Under the pieces are notes generated by a model that searched no databases, was not told the DNA's origin, and saw only the letters and a list, made by a program, of their open reading frames with translations. The translations under genes were made by a program, and so were the position numbers. A stretch of DNA of 64,000 nt from Pseudanabaena sp. (GTDB lineage: Bacteria > Cyanobacteriota > Cyanobacteriia > Pseudanabaenales > Pseudanabaenaceae), in assembly GCA_003249035.1 (NCBI GenBank), contig QBMK01000018.1:17229-81228 (forward strand). Reading direction: 5' to 3'. Every line of letters starts with the position of its first letter. Within the stretch, counting starts at the first letter, position 1. Of the stretch, positions 24,501 to 34,643 are shown piece after piece.

Positions 24501-27492
24501 TCAGAATTTAGTAGATAATCTAGAAGTAGAAGATTTCGATGAATTTAGTACTGCTCCGATTAATAATATCGCCAGCAACAACTTAATTGACGTAAACGAT
24601 CAAGATGAACTGGAATCAATTAATTTTGACTTTCCTCAAGATCTTAATTCCGAGCTCTTGCCAATTGTAAATGAGAATATTACTGAGGTGAATTCTACAG
24701 ATTTAGAGAGAGAATCTTTTGAGGAAATTCATCATTCATCTGGTTATAATTTAGAGAGTTTATTTGATGTAGCTGAAGAGATAGAAGCATCTGGTCAAGA
24801 ACATGATTTAAACTTCGATCAAGATATAGCAATAATTCCAAGTGATGATATTGACGATTTCGGAAACATATTAGAAGAAGACTTCCAATCCTCGTTTTCA
24901 CAGTCTTTGGCAGTGGAGTTAACAACTATTCAAGAAAATCTTCATTTGCAAGATGAAGATTTCAGAGATGCCGACGCAATTGATAATATAGCCGATTTCT
25001 CCCTAAGTGATGATGACTTGATGGAAAGTTTGTTGAAACTCCCAGAAGAAGTCATCGAAGTCATCAGTGAAAATATAGCAGTTGATGAAATCCAGAGCTT
25101 TGGAGAATTTAATGAATCTGTTGACTTAAATGAAGATGCTTTTGAAATATCGGATCATTCTCTTTCACAAGACCTAGAAACAAGTATGCTGGAACCTGCG
25201 CAGCTATTGCAAACCGAAGAGTTAAACGGGATTGATGACGACTTCAACTTCGATGACTTAGAATCAATGATTGGTAGTTCAAGTAATATGCCAAATGACA
25301 TTGATGAGAGTATCGCCAATCAAGTCATAGAACCATTTGTCGATAGCCAGACATCTGATAGTTCTGACGATATGAATTTTGATGAATTGGAAGCACTACT
25401 AGGTGGCGGTGGAAGTGTTGTCGAACCGGAAGTAACACAGAAAACAACTGACGAGTTTGATGAGTTAGAGAGCATGCTTCAGACAGCTTTTGCTAAAGAT
25501 GTTGGGCCGATAAAGACTAAAGCTTCTGCTCGTCAACCTGCAACTACTCGCAAACCAAGACTGACAGACTCAACCATGCGTGTTGATGTAAAGTATCTCG
25601 ACAGTCTCAATAACCTCGTTGGTGAGCTGGTTGTCAACCGTAATCTGTTGGAACAAGATCAGGAGAGATTGCAACAGTTTATTTCTAACTTGTTACATCA
25701 AGTGCAGTTGTTAAGTGATGTATCGCAGAGAATGCGCGATCAGTATGATCGCTCTTTGTTAGAAGCTTCTCTAACTGCCGGGCGTGGTGGACGTTCCTAT
25801 AATTTTGATACGCCATCATATGCAAGCGATGGAGCAAACGCAAATATTTCTGTTACTAATGATTTTGAGGGAATTGAGTTCGATCGCTACAACACTTTCC
25901 ACATTTTATCCCAAGAAATCATCGAGTTAATTGTCCGAGTTCGGGAATCTGCTTCTGACATTGAGTTTGTGGTTACTGAGACAGATCAGGTAACTCGGCA
26001 ACTAGGAACGATTACCACCCAAGTTCAAGATGATCTTAAACAGTCTCGCATGGTTCCCTTCGCGCAGATCGCCGATCGCTTACCTAGAGGTATTCGCGAT
26101 CGCGCTCTCAAAACTGGTAAACAAGCGGATCTAGAAATCTTTGGACGTGAAACTCTGATCGACAAAGCAATCTTGGAACAGCTTACCGATCCGCTTACGC
26201 ACCTTGTAAATAATGCGATCGACCATGGATTGGAAGACCCATCAACCCGTCAAGCAGATGGTAAGTCAGCAACTGGAAAATTGACTGTTCGAGCCTATCA
26301 CCAAGGTAACCAGACCGTAATCTCTATTAGTGATGATGGTGCTGGGATCAGTCCTGAAAAGGTTAAGAAAAGTGCTGTTTCTAAGGGAGTGCGATCGCAA
26401 GCTGAAGTTGATCGTCTCAATGAGACTGAAGTGTACTCTTTACTATTTGAAGCTGGATTTAGTACTGCGGCTAAAGCAGATGAATTTAAAGGTCGCGGTG
26501 TTGGTCTAGACGTTGTGAAAACCTGCCTTGATGATATTCGTGGCGTAATTATTGTGGAATCTTCAGTTGGTAAAGGTACGACTTTTACGATTCGCTTACC
26601 GCTTACTCTGAGTATTTCTAAGGCGATGTTTTGCATTAGCGATCGCGCTCGAATTGCCTTCCCAGTTGATGGTTTCGAAGATATGGTGGAAGTTCCTCAA
26701 AGCCAGATCATCCTCAACGAGAAAGGTCAGCCTTGCCTACCTTGGAAGGATACGGTTTTGCCATTCCAACATTTATCTAATTTACTTTCCTACAGCCGAC
26801 ATCTCAGCCGCAGCAGTATCTATGGTAAGCAAGAAAACGATGAACTTTGTATAATCATTCTCCGCAATGACAGTAGTTTCTTGGCGCTACAAGTCGATCA
26901 ATTCCTTGGTGAACAAGAAATCGTAATCAAGCAACTAGAGGGCCCAATTCCTCAACCTGCAGGAATTGCGGGTGCAACCGTATTAGGAGATGGCCGTGTC
27001 ATGGCGATCGCTAACGTATTGGAGTTGTTTGACATCGCTAGCGGCAGATTGCGTCCTTCGACTTCAGGAATGACTATTCAGCCAACAGTAGAAGAAGATG
27101 TTGCTGCCGATCCGACGGTGCTAATTGTCGATGACTCGATTACGGTACGTGAGCTACTGTCGCTAACCTTCGCGAAGGTTGGCTATCGTGTCGAACAGGC
27201 AAAGGATGGTCAAGATGCATGGGAAAAACTCCGCGCTGGTCTGCCCTGTGACATGATCTTCTGTGATATCGAGATGCCACGGATGGATGGATTAGATTTA
27301 TTATCTAGACTCCAAAAAGATTCTCGACTGAAAGAGATTCCTGTGGCGATGTTAACTTCACGTGGAGCCGATCGACATCGTCAGTCAGCTATTCAGCTTG
27401 GGGCAAAGGGTTACTTCACTAAGCCCTATCTCGAAGAAGAATTACTGAGTGCCTCGAAGCGTCTTTTAGCTGGAGAGACTTTGCCTATCTAG
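21505..27492 (+). CDS. Very long CheA-type hybrid histidine kinase of the pilus operon (PilL-type)
   Basis: A 1995-aa protein. An Hpt domain opens it (LFRAAHSIKGGAAMLG, His50), with a second helical region to about residue 290. Residues about 300-1330 are extremely rich in Asp, Glu, Ser and Asn, with loosely repeated units such as DDFFxxSEEPEISSDI. The CheA core follows: dimerisation region from about 1350 (MRVDVKYLDSLNNLVGELVVNRNLL), N box LVNNAIDHGLED (about 1560), ISDDGAGISPEKV (about 1607), GRGVGLDVVK (about 1664), a CheW-like domain, and a C-terminal receiver (VLIVDDSITVRELL; phosphoacceptor in FCDIEMPRMDG, about 1921). It should phosphorylate the operon's CheY protein and control pilus motility. 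The acidic insert is the odd part. Confidence 0.93.
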   Translation: MNSEQQQQRIMGYFIEEAREHLQTIEQGVLNLQDILNDSESMNELFRAAHSIKGGAAMLGVGSIQHVAHRLEDFFKILKENHHLTVDERLKSLLLSGFDPLSELLDELQDSYKISDELTIETNNRVKPVFTELESYLNQLVSDSDGQISNTFSQEEERIPQLQELVVSKQSIFQQEITTKMRDMLQLFRATDNAESRSQLQAICNYFQEVGSNFDLEHWTNLVIQIKNAIAQSSNSYRTLAPILIRELKEAQDLVLANRQAEITVSLQLQNLLPYRFSEPEDDEVSTIFTTASGEITEDSIVDGFDVSDISTTADADLNTDVEIDLFADQVNEESFDLSDTSKSQVDQMDWMDGEYEITENQNIDGPKVGASELKSLAILFENDDIDFDSAWEDIESNETNIANHGATEVSDTHDEFADLLDHNSDNNDVTTINLSTGESSIDQLFGDFSTQDSTSEDNDSSLFPDDLEDSWEEPSDAILETSSDIISEGGQASLDDLFAENFTGEQTLDNQFDLDLGMDIVEQISVEQDSESQVDVALSIGNQFNDSEFSEVDVEENGLGLPSLVDGTEQSADSRLDDTDDSQPLSSEEYFAALARQESAISSNEITDDEFLNSDVDIFFEDSIENTSGDYAQVMSESSDSYGIDTSGLNIFDELGFDNDAFDDVENCQGFVESTNAVSNIAADENHDDFLVAITDALDGDGNASTLKGSDEFMEDPILAINNAELDDSIVDEVASEFVEFIEGDEISVADDFAVFFADSLKTEDVYDSISTDNFGDEFTLTDNLVDFLAESEEPTEPVISNDISDIENVVDEYTSDSGLDFFTTGSSEEPETSLSDINDKYFDGIDQDKNSIDELGDFFADSEKPEAFSDVNNDLEALVDRTDNTDESDDFFNESEESAVISSDIIDNPIEDFEQEFSVTDDINSFFPSLEAPEIPSDILDDPENEFNNTSDLDDFFVASDDPEIDFGERNNELDDPNNFVDGADDLNNVFDGLEEHQNLVDNLEVEDFDEFSTAPINNIASNNLIDVNDQDELESINFDFPQDLNSELLPIVNENITEVNSTDLERESFEEIHHSSGYNLESLFDVAEEIEASGQEHDLNFDQDIAIIPSDDIDDFGNILEEDFQSSFSQSLAVELTTIQENLHLQDEDFRDADAIDNIADFSLSDDDLMESLLKLPEEVIEVISENIAVDEIQSFGEFNESVDLNEDAFEISDHSLSQDLETSMLEPAQLLQTEELNGIDDDFNFDDLESMIGSSSNMPNDIDESIANQVIEPFVDSQTSDSSDDMNFDELEALLGGGGSVVEPEVTQKTTDEFDELESMLQTAFAKDVGPIKTKASARQPATTRKPRLTDSTMRVDVKYLDSLNNLVGELVVNRNLLEQDQERLQQFISNLLHQVQLLSDVSQRMRDQYDRSLLEASLTAGRGGRSYNFDTPSYASDGANANISVTNDFEGIEFDRYNTFHILSQEIIELIVRVRESASDIEFVVTETDQVTRQLGTITTQVQDDLKQSRMVPFAQIADRLPRGIRDRALKTGKQADLEIFGRETLIDKAILEQLTDPLTHLVNNAIDHGLEDPSTRQADGKSATGKLTVRAYHQGNQTVISISDDGAGISPEKVKKSAVSKGVRSQAEVDRLNETEVYSLLFEAGFSTAAKADEFKGRGVGLDVVKTCLDDIRGVIIVESSVGKGTTFTIRLPLTLSISKAMFCISDRARIAFPVDGFEDMVEVPQSQIILNEKGQPCLPWKDTVLPFQHLSNLLSYSRHLSRSSIYGKQENDELCIIILRNDSSFLALQVDQFLGEQEIVIKQLEGPIPQPAGIAGATVLGDGRVMAIANVLELFDIASGRLRPSTSGMTIQPTVEEDVAADPTVLIVDDSITVRELLSLTFAKVGYRVEQAKDGQDAWEKLRAGLPCDMIFCDIEMPRMDGLDLLSRLQKDSRLKEIPVAMLTSRGADRHRQSAIQLGAKGYFTKPYLEEELLSASKRLLAGETLPI

Positions 27493-27509
27493 CTATTTAA
27501 GAAAAAACT

Positions 27510-29321
27510 ATGCTGCTGAGTCTCAAAATTGAAAATTTTGCCCTGATCGATCGCTTAGAGCTTGAGCTATATGCGGGTCTAAATATTCTCACAGGCGAAA
27601 CAGGAGCAGGGAAATCAATTGTCCTCGATGCTCTAGATGCTGCACTTGGCGGCAAAGTATCAGCGCGAATGTTGCGAACTGGAGCAGATCGCGCCAATAT
27701 CGAAGCTACTTTTTCGACTAATCAGGCGATCGCCCAATGGCTTGAGATTCAAGAGATTGATGCATTGGATGCAGACACCTTAATTTGTAGCCGCGAAATT
27801 ACGGCGCGGAGCAATCGCACCCGCATTAATGGCGTGGTTGTGAATAAACAGCAAATTCAAGAATTGCGTGATCGCCTTGTCGAGATTACGGCGCAAGGTC
27901 AGACGATCTTGCTGAGCCAAGCTTCTCAACAGAGGGAATGGCTAGATAGTTTTGGCGATGAAGCTTTTAATCAGGCTTTGTTATTACAGCGGCAAAAAGT
28001 TGCCAAATTATTTGAAATAAAAGAGCGATCGCGCAAAGCTTTATTCGATCGCCAACAAAATGAGCGCAATCGATTGCAGCATTTAGACATGTTGCGCTAT
28101 CAATTAAAAGAACTTGAAGCTGCGAACTTAGATGATCCTGATGAGTTAGACAATCTCGAAAGCGATCGCAATCGGTTAGCTCATAGTGTGGAACTGCAGA
28201 AGCAAGGCTATGCCGTGTATGAAGCGCTTTATCAGAATGACGATGGTAAGGCATGTGCGGATTTGTTAGGACAAGCAGAGTCGATACTTACAGAAATGGT
28301 GGCACTCGATCGCGAAGCAGAAGGTATTCTCGAATTAGTTTCTAGCGCTCTTGCTCAAGTCGAAGAAGCGGGACGACAGATCAACAATTATGCCAATCGT
28401 CTTGATTCTGATCCTGAACAGCTAGAAGCGATCGAGCAACGGATTAATCAAATCAAGCAAATCTGCCGTAAATACGGCACGCTTCCCGAAGCGATCGCCT
28501 ATACCGAAAAGTTGCAACTTGAACTCGCTGAACTAACCGATCAAAGTATTTCCATTGAAGATTTGGAACGTAAAGCATCGGCTGATTTACAGGCTTTACT
28601 GAAGAGTTGTAAAAAACTGACGGAATTACGTCGACAAACTGCGATCGCCCTCGAACAAGTGCAAATCGATGCTCTAAAAATGCTTGCCATGGAAAAAGTC
28701 CGCTTTCAAGTCGGGATTTATCCGACGGAACCAACTGTACTAGGTAGCGATCGCATTGTCTTTGAATTTAGTCCTAACCTTGGAGAGCCTTTGCAACCTC
28801 TTGCCGAAACTGCTTCAGGCGGTGAGATGAGCCGATTTTTATTGGCGCTGAAAACTTGTTTTGTGAAACAAAAAAATCAAGAATCTCAACCGATATCTGC
28901 GGAATTCAATCATGCAAATGTCGGCACAATGGTGTTTGATGAAATTGATGCAGGAGTATCGGGTCGCGTTGCTCAAGCGATCGCAACTCAACTTTGGCAA
29001 CTGAGCCGTAGTTCTCAAGTCCTTTGTGTGACCCATCAGCCATTAATTGCGGCGATCGCCGATCAACATTTCCATGTCAGTAAGCAGGTAATAGGCGATC
29101 GGACTCAAGTGCAAATTCGTCTGTTGGAATTGGAAGAACGGAAGCAGGAGCTGGCTCAGATTGCTTCTGGGATGACGGTTGAGGAGGGGAAAGAAGGAAA
29201 AAGGAAAAAGGAAAAAGGAAAAAGTTTGGATAAGGAGGGCGTTAGTAGTAAGGTGTCTCAGGCGATCGCGTTTGCTGAGTCTTTACTGGAGCAGGCTGCT
29301 GCTATTAAAGCTAGCAGCTAA
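27510..29321 (+). CDS. recN: DNA repair protein RecN
   Basis: A 603-aa SMC-like ATPase. Walker A GETGAGKSIVLDAL lies near residue 30, the signature ASGGEMSRFLLALK near 430, and Walker B VFDEIDAGVSGRVAQAIA near 475, with coiled-coil regions between. RecN tethers DNA ends during double-strand break repair. It starts 17 bp after the cheA stop. Near the C-terminus the sequence is interrupted by a Lys/Glu-rich stretch (KEGKRKKEKGKSLDKE) coded by a seven-base tandem repeat; the frame stays open and the conserved AIAFAESLLEQA end resumes. Confidence 0.94.
   Translation: MLLSLKIENFALIDRLELELYAGLNILTGETGAGKSIVLDALDAALGGKVSARMLRTGADRANIEATFSTNQAIAQWLEIQEIDALDADTLICSREITARSNRTRINGVVVNKQQIQELRDRLVEITAQGQTILLSQASQQREWLDSFGDEAFNQALLLQRQKVAKLFEIKERSRKALFDRQQNERNRLQHLDMLRYQLKELEAANLDDPDELDNLESDRNRLAHSVELQKQGYAVYEALYQNDDGKACADLLGQAESILTEMVALDREAEGILELVSSALAQVEEAGRQINNYANRLDSDPEQLEAIEQRINQIKQICRKYGTLPEAIAYTEKLQLELAELTDQSISIEDLERKASADLQALLKSCKKLTELRRQTAIALEQVQIDALKMLAMEKVRFQVGIYPTEPTVLGSDRIVFEFSPNLGEPLQPLAETASGGEMSRFLLALKTCFVKQKNQESQPISAEFNHANVGTMVFDEIDAGVSGRVAQAIATQLWQLSRSSQVLCVTHQPLIAAIADQHFHVSKQVIGDRTQVQIRLLELEERKQELAQIASGMTVEEGKEGKRKKEKGKSLDKEGVSSKVSQAIAFAESLLEQAAAIKASS
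29195..29225 (+). repeat. Heptamer tandem repeat inside recN
   Basis: About four units of GGAAAAA in a row. It resembles the short tandemly repeated heptamers known in cyanobacterial genomes, here placed inside a coding region without breaking it. Confidence 0.75.
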
Positions 29322-29365
29322 AATTAAGGGTGGGCTGCTCGAAGTGCAGCCCACCCTTAATTTTA
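29319..29365 (+). terminator. Terminator of recN
   Basis: A 20-bp perfect stem (arms 29319-29338 and 29346-29365) with loop TCGAAGT overlaps the recN stop codon, and T-rich sequence lies in the 3' arm. Confidence 0.85.
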
Positions 29366-29377
29366 GTGTTTTAAGAT

Positions 29378-29515
29378 ATGAATACTCAACCTCAACCTGA
29401 TAAGCAACCTTCCCCTGAGACTAAGCAAGAGCCTATTCTTTGCGCTCACTGTTTACGTACAGCCACCAATGGCATTAAATGCCAAGGTATTTGTGTTGCT
29501 GATAGTAATTATTGA
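29378..29515 (+). CDS. 45-aa four-cysteine protein, function unknown
   Basis: A short frame from ATG 29378 to TGA 29515. After a Pro/Gln-rich start it reads [20 protein letters not shown], giving C22-x2-C25-x9-C35-x3-C39, and ends VADSNY. The cysteine pattern suggests a zinc ribbon or knuckle. It lies 12 bp beyond the recN terminator stem and 50 bp before acs on the same strand. I recall similar tiny proteins from cyanobacteria, but no function is known to me. Confidence 0.6.
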   Translation: MNTQPQPDKQPSPETKQEPILCAHCLRTATNGIKCQGICVADSNY

Positions 29516-29539
29516 TTACTATAGCTATAGCTATTTTCA

Positions 29540-29560
29540 TTACAGCGCAAAGCGCTGTAA
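29540..29560. promoter_or_regulatory. Perfect hairpin in the acs leader
   Basis: TTACAGCGC-AAA-GCGCTGTAA is a nine-base perfect stem ending five bases before the acs ATG. As RNA it would overlap the ribosome site, so it could lower translation; as DNA it could be an operator. It keeps the GC-NNN-GC apex seen in the intergenic palindromes. Confidence 0.5.
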
Positions 29561-29565
29561 TTACT

Positions 29566-31536
29566 ATGTCAAAACCCACGATTGAATCTGTTTTACAAGA
29601 AAAGCGCTTGTTTGAGCCTTCTGCGGAGTTCTCGCAAGCCGCCCATATTAAAAGTCTTGCTGAATATCAACAAATTTATGATCGCGCCAAAGCTGATCCT
29701 GCTGCATTCTGGGCGGAGCTAGCAGAGCAGGAACTGCATTGGTTTGAGAAATGGCACACCGTTCTCGATTGGCAACCGCCTTCGGTGAAATGGTTTGATG
29801 GGGGAAAAATCAATATTTCATATAACTGCCTCGATCGCCACTTGACCACTTGGCGCAAAAACAAAGCTGCCCTAATTTGGGAAGGCGAAAATGGCGACTC
29901 GCGCACGCTGACCTATGCCCAATTGCATCGCGAAGTCTGTCAGTTTGCCAATGCCCTCAAACAATTAGGAGTTACAAAAGGCGATCGCGTTGGTATTTAT
30001 ATGCCAATGATTCCCGAAGCCGCGATCGCCATGCTTGCCTGTGCCAGAATCGGTGCGGTACATGGTGTTGTATTTGGTGGATTTAGTGCTGAGGCTTTAC
30101 GCGATCGCCTTGTCGATGCTGAAGCGAAACTCGTAATCACCGCTGATGGTGGTTGGCGCAAAGATGCGATCGTGCCCTTAAAAGATCAAGTAGATAAGGC
30201 GATCGCTAATGGAGCCGCTCCATCTGTTACCGATGTCTTAGTTGTGAAACGTACAGGTCAAAATACACACATGACCGCAGGGCGCGATCATTGGTGGCAT
30301 GACTTGCAGCAGGGTGTTTCTGCTAAGTGTGAAGCCGAACCAATGGATAGCGAAGATATGCTATTCGTTCTCTACACTTCTGGCAGTACTGGTAAACCAA
30401 AGGGAGTTGTGCATACTACGGCTGGCTATAACCTCTATAGCCACATGACCACCAAATGGATTTTCGATCTCAAGGATACCGATGTATATTGGTGTACGGC
30501 AGATGTGGGCTGGATTACTGGACATAGTTATATTGTCTATGGGCCCTTATCTAATGGTGCAACGACATTGATGTACGAAGGAGCGCCACGTCCTTCTAAT
30601 CTTGGCTGTTTTTGGGATGTAATTGAGAAGTATCAAGTCAGTGTTTTCTACACCGCACCTACGGCAATTCGCGCTTTTATCAAAATGGGCGAACATCATC
30701 CTAATACCCGCGATTTAAGTTCGCTGCGCTTATTGGGAACTGTGGGCGAGCCGATTAATCCTGAAGCTTGGATGTGGTATCACCGCGTGATTGGCGGTAG
30801 TCGCTGTCCGATTGTGGATACATGGTGGCAAACTGAAACGGGTGGAATTATGATTACGGCTCTCCCTGGCGCTGTCCCGACCAAACCAGGTTCTGCAACG
30901 CTTCCATTTCCTGGGATTATTCCTGATATTGTCGATCTTGAAGGCAATTCAGCGCCAGATAATGAAGGTGGCTACCTGATCGTGCGTCATCCTTGGCCAG
31001 GGATGATGCGAACTGTTTACGGCGACCCCGATCGCTTCCGTAAGAGCTATTGGGAACATATTCCACCCAAAGATGGCAAATATGTATATTTTGCGGGTGA
31101 TGGCGCTCGTAAGGATGAGGATGGATATTATTGGGTGATGGGTCGTGTCGATGATGTCATCAACGTCGCTGGTCACCGTTTGGGAACGATGGAAATCGAA
31201 TCAGCGCTAGTTTCTCATCCTGCGGTTGCAGAAGCTGCCGTAGTTGGCAAGCCTGATGACTTGAAGGGTGAAGATATCTTTGCCTTTGTAATTCTGGAAG
31301 GCGATCATAAGCCTAGTGATGAACTCGCGAAGGAATTGAAGAAACATGTTGTTTCAGAAATTGGCGCGATCGCGCGTCCGAATGAGATTCGCTTTGCAGA
31401 AGCTTTACCAAAAACACGATCGGGTAAAATTATGCGAAGATTGCTGCGATCGCTAGCTTCTGGTCAAGAAATCACCAGCGATACTTCAACTTTAGAAGAT
31501 CGTTCAGTTCTAGATAAGTTACGCGAAGGAGTTTAA
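29566..31536 (+). CDS. acs: Acetyl-CoA synthetase
   Basis: A 656-aa adenylate-forming enzyme. I chose ATG 29566 ([22 protein letters not shown]) because the family starts there; an in-frame TTG at 29512 would add an unlikely hydrophobic stretch and overlap the upstream small gene. Motifs are [15 protein letters not shown] (P-loop), [52 protein letters not shown], and the C-terminal SGKIMRR with the regulatory lysine at about 621. It makes acetyl-CoA from acetate, ATP and CoA in the cytoplasm. Confidence 0.95.
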   Translation: MSKPTIESVLQEKRLFEPSAEFSQAAHIKSLAEYQQIYDRAKADPAAFWAELAEQELHWFEKWHTVLDWQPPSVKWFDGGKINISYNCLDRHLTTWRKNKAALIWEGENGDSRTLTYAQLHREVCQFANALKQLGVTKGDRVGIYMPMIPEAAIAMLACARIGAVHGVVFGGFSAEALRDRLVDAEAKLVITADGGWRKDAIVPLKDQVDKAIANGAAPSVTDVLVVKRTGQNTHMTAGRDHWWHDLQQGVSAKCEAEPMDSEDMLFVLYTSGSTGKPKGVVHTTAGYNLYSHMTTKWIFDLKDTDVYWCTADVGWITGHSYIVYGPLSNGATTLMYEGAPRPSNLGCFWDVIEKYQVSVFYTAPTAIRAFIKMGEHHPNTRDLSSLRLLGTVGEPINPEAWMWYHRVIGGSRCPIVDTWWQTETGGIMITALPGAVPTKPGSATLPFPGIIPDIVDLEGNSAPDNEGGYLIVRHPWPGMMRTVYGDPDRFRKSYWEHIPPKDGKYVYFAGDGARKDEDGYYWVMGRVDDVINVAGHRLGTMEIESALVSHPAVAEAAVVGKPDDLKGEDIFAFVILEGDHKPSDELAKELKKHVVSEIGAIARPNEIRFAEALPKTRSGKIMRRLLRSLASGQEITSDTSTLEDRSVLDKLREGV

Positions 31537-31572
31537 AGAAAGAGCTGTGACTTGCGACACCGCTCTTTCTTT
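31535..31572. terminator. Bidirectional terminator between acs and the TPR gene
   Basis: An 11-bp stem AAAGAAAGAGC/GCTCTTTCTTT with an inner imperfect TGTG..CACA pair overlaps the ends of two convergent genes. Confidence 0.8.
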
Positions 31573-32668
31573 ATTTGAGTTCTGCCATAGCTTTGCGGGC
31601 TTGGGCTAAACCATCAACATTACCTTGTTGATTAAAGAAACGCTCAGCATTTTCTAACATCTTACGAGCCTCGAGAGCACGCTGTTGGGTTGCCAGAAGC
31701 TTTCCTAAAGCCAGATAAGTTGGTGCATCCTCTGGCTCCGCCTCAAGAATTTGGCGATAGGCAACGATCGCACCTGATAAAGAACCTTGCTGAATATAGA
31801 TATTCGCGATCTCCCGCTGCAGCTCAATCAAAAAATTAGTAGGAATATTTCGTGCTCCTGTCGCACGACGAAGAGAGGAGAGAGCTTCAGCATAATTACC
31901 TTCACTTTGAAGTACCTTAGCAATTGCCAGATTGGCTTGAGGATGTCGAGGATTTATCTCTATGGCTCGTTTGTACTTCGCGATCGCTTTCTCATATTGA
32001 TTTTGCTCAGCAAATAAATCCCCGATCGCGACCAGTACATCAGCATCAAAAGGCGCTATCTTATCAGCTTGGTTATATATTTCAAACGCACCCTTGACAT
32101 CACCAGTTATTTTCAAGATGTAGCCCAAATTGAGATAGCTTTTAGTCTCTTTTGGAGCAACAGCGATCGCTTGACGATAAATCTTTACAGCTTCGGTATA
32201 TTGTTTTTGTTCAGTCAACAAAAAGCCGACGCTGTTATAGGCATCAATATTTTTGCGATCTAAGGTAATTACACGGCGATAGGCAGTTAATGCACTAGGG
32301 TAATCTTTAATACGCACATAGACAAAACCCAAAGCATTAAAGGCTTTAGCATTATTGGCATCCAGCTTGGTTGCTTTGTCTAGAGCAGTAATCGCGCCAG
32401 AATAATTATTCTGCTTGGTGAATAAAAAGCCAAGACTAGTTAAAATGCGAGAGTTTTTGGGTTCTAAATTAGCAGCCTCTTGATAAGCAGCGATCGCCCC
32501 TGAAATGTCATTTTTTTGCCATAGTTGCCGTCCCTTTTTGATCCATTCTGTAGCGTCTTTTTTAGCCTGAGCATAGACGCTTTCGCTAATTGGCAGAGTA
32601 ATCAACCCTGCGATCGTCATTACTAGGACGAGATTTGTAAGTCTTGTGAGTGAACGAAACAAGCGCAT
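31571..32668 (-). CDS. Exported TPR repeat protein
   Basis: A 365-aa protein with an N-terminal signal peptide (LFRSLTRLTNLVLVMTIAGLITLPISESVYAQA; likely cut after AQA). About nine tetratricopeptide repeats follow (for example AIAAYQEAANLEPKNSRILTSLGFLFTKQNNYSGAITALDKATKLDANNAKAFNALGFVY). It should be periplasmic or lumenal and serve as a protein-binding scaffold, with partners unknown. It lies 62 bp downstream of the pentapeptide gene on the same strand. Confidence 0.85.
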   Translation of the reverse strand: MRLFRSLTRLTNLVLVMTIAGLITLPISESVYAQAKKDATEWIKKGRQLWQKNDISGAIAAYQEAANLEPKNSRILTSLGFLFTKQNNYSGAITALDKATKLDANNAKAFNALGFVYVRIKDYPSALTAYRRVITLDRKNIDAYNSVGFLLTEQKQYTEAVKIYRQAIAVAPKETKSYLNLGYILKITGDVKGAFEIYNQADKIAPFDADVLVAIGDLFAEQNQYEKAIAKYKRAIEINPRHPQANLAIAKVLQSEGNYAEALSSLRRATGARNIPTNFLIELQREIANIYIQQGSLSGAIVAYRQILEAEPEDAPTYLALGKLLATQQRALEARKMLENAERFFNQQGNVDGLAQARKAMAELK

Positions 32669-32730
32669 AAGCTTTTTAAATTACGTTAATAATTTTAAGG
32701 TTGTGTGTATAGCACTTGACCATAAAATTG

Positions 32731-33438
32731 CTATTCTTCAGGATTTAACTCTTCCATACTAACAAGCGAGACCAAGTTCGGGGCATTACGCGCATCGGTA
32801 AAATCCGTACCTTCAATACTTTTAAGCGTTGATAGATAAGTTCCCGTCAAATCTGCACCAATTAACTTGGCATTGGCAAGATTTGCCCAATTTAGCTTGG
32901 CATTAGTCAAATTTGCGCGGCTAAGATCTGCACCAGCCAGATTTGCACCAGTCAAATTTGCTCTTGTTAAATCTGCCTCTGTGAGATTTGCCCCACGTAG
33001 ATCCGCACCGTTCAAGCATGCGCCCGTCAAAAAGGCATTCGATAGATTTGCTCGACATAGGCGCGATCGCGTCAGGTTAGCACTAGTCAAAAATGCATGA
33101 CTAAAATTTGTTTCTATTAAGACCGCATCACTGAGATCTGCTTCAATCAAAAAAGCTTCAGATAGATTTGCACCAATCAATGAAGCCTGTTCAAGAATTG
33201 TGCCATTGAGATTTGCTTGAATCAATATTGAACCACTCAAGTTCGCTCTGATTAAATTTGACAGATTTAGTTCTACATCTTCTAAATTAGCAATATCCAG
33301 CGTAATCTCTTCGAGATTTGACTCAATAAAATTTGCTCCAGACAAATTCGCCCCAGTCAAAATCAATCCAATAAGCGATCGCTTACTAAAGTCGCGATCG
33401 CCCAAAGCGTAACTTTCAAGAAGTTCTTTTGCGTTCAT
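32731..33438 (-). CDS. Pentapeptide repeat protein
   Basis: A 235-aa protein. After about 25 residues (MNAKELLESYALGDRDFSKRSLIG) it is a run of A(N/D)Lxx pentapeptides to about residue 205, such as ANLSGANFIESNLEEI and ADLTRANLTGANLAGADLSRANL, which form a right-handed quadrilateral beta helix. The N-terminal ELLESYALGDRDFS motif is common in cyanobacterial members. No signal peptide is seen. The molecular role is unknown. It begins 17 bp after the hemB stop. Confidence 0.88.
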   Translation of the reverse strand: MNAKELLESYALGDRDFSKRSLIGLILTGANLSGANFIESNLEEITLDIANLEDVELNLSNLIRANLSGSILIQANLNGTILEQASLIGANLSEAFLIEADLSDAVLIETNFSHAFLTSANLTRSRLCRANLSNAFLTGACLNGADLRGANLTEADLTRANLTGANLAGADLSRANLTNAKLNWANLANAKLIGADLTGTYLSTLKSIEGTDFTDARNAPNLVSLVSMEELNPEE

Positions 33439-33455
33439 GGTTGAGGGGAAGACAA

Positions 33456-34481
<1,026 letters not shown>

Positions 34482-34546
34482 TTAAAAGCATTTAGTAAAA
34501 CATTTATTTTTTAGATATGTATTATATCAGAGTCGCGCTTCACTAT

Positions 34547-34593
34547 CCCAAGAATTGATTGGCGGTGCATCGCGCCGCCAATCAATTCTTGGG
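34547..34593. repeat. Family C palindrome, copy C2
   Basis: Nineteen-base perfect arms (34547-34565 and 34575-34593) with the word CCCAAGAATTGATTGGCGG. It lies between hemB and purB, both on the minus strand, about 50 bp from a second palindrome at 34644-34676. Confidence 0.75.
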
Positions 34594-34643
34594 TTTTATC
34601 TCTATACTTGGTGCTAGTTATAAATGCCCAAACCCTATCCCAA

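Noticed and set aside
29512-29565. Upstream TTG start for acs
   Set aside because: It would add 18 hydrophobic residues, run through a hairpin and overlap the upstream small gene; the family begins at ATG 29566.
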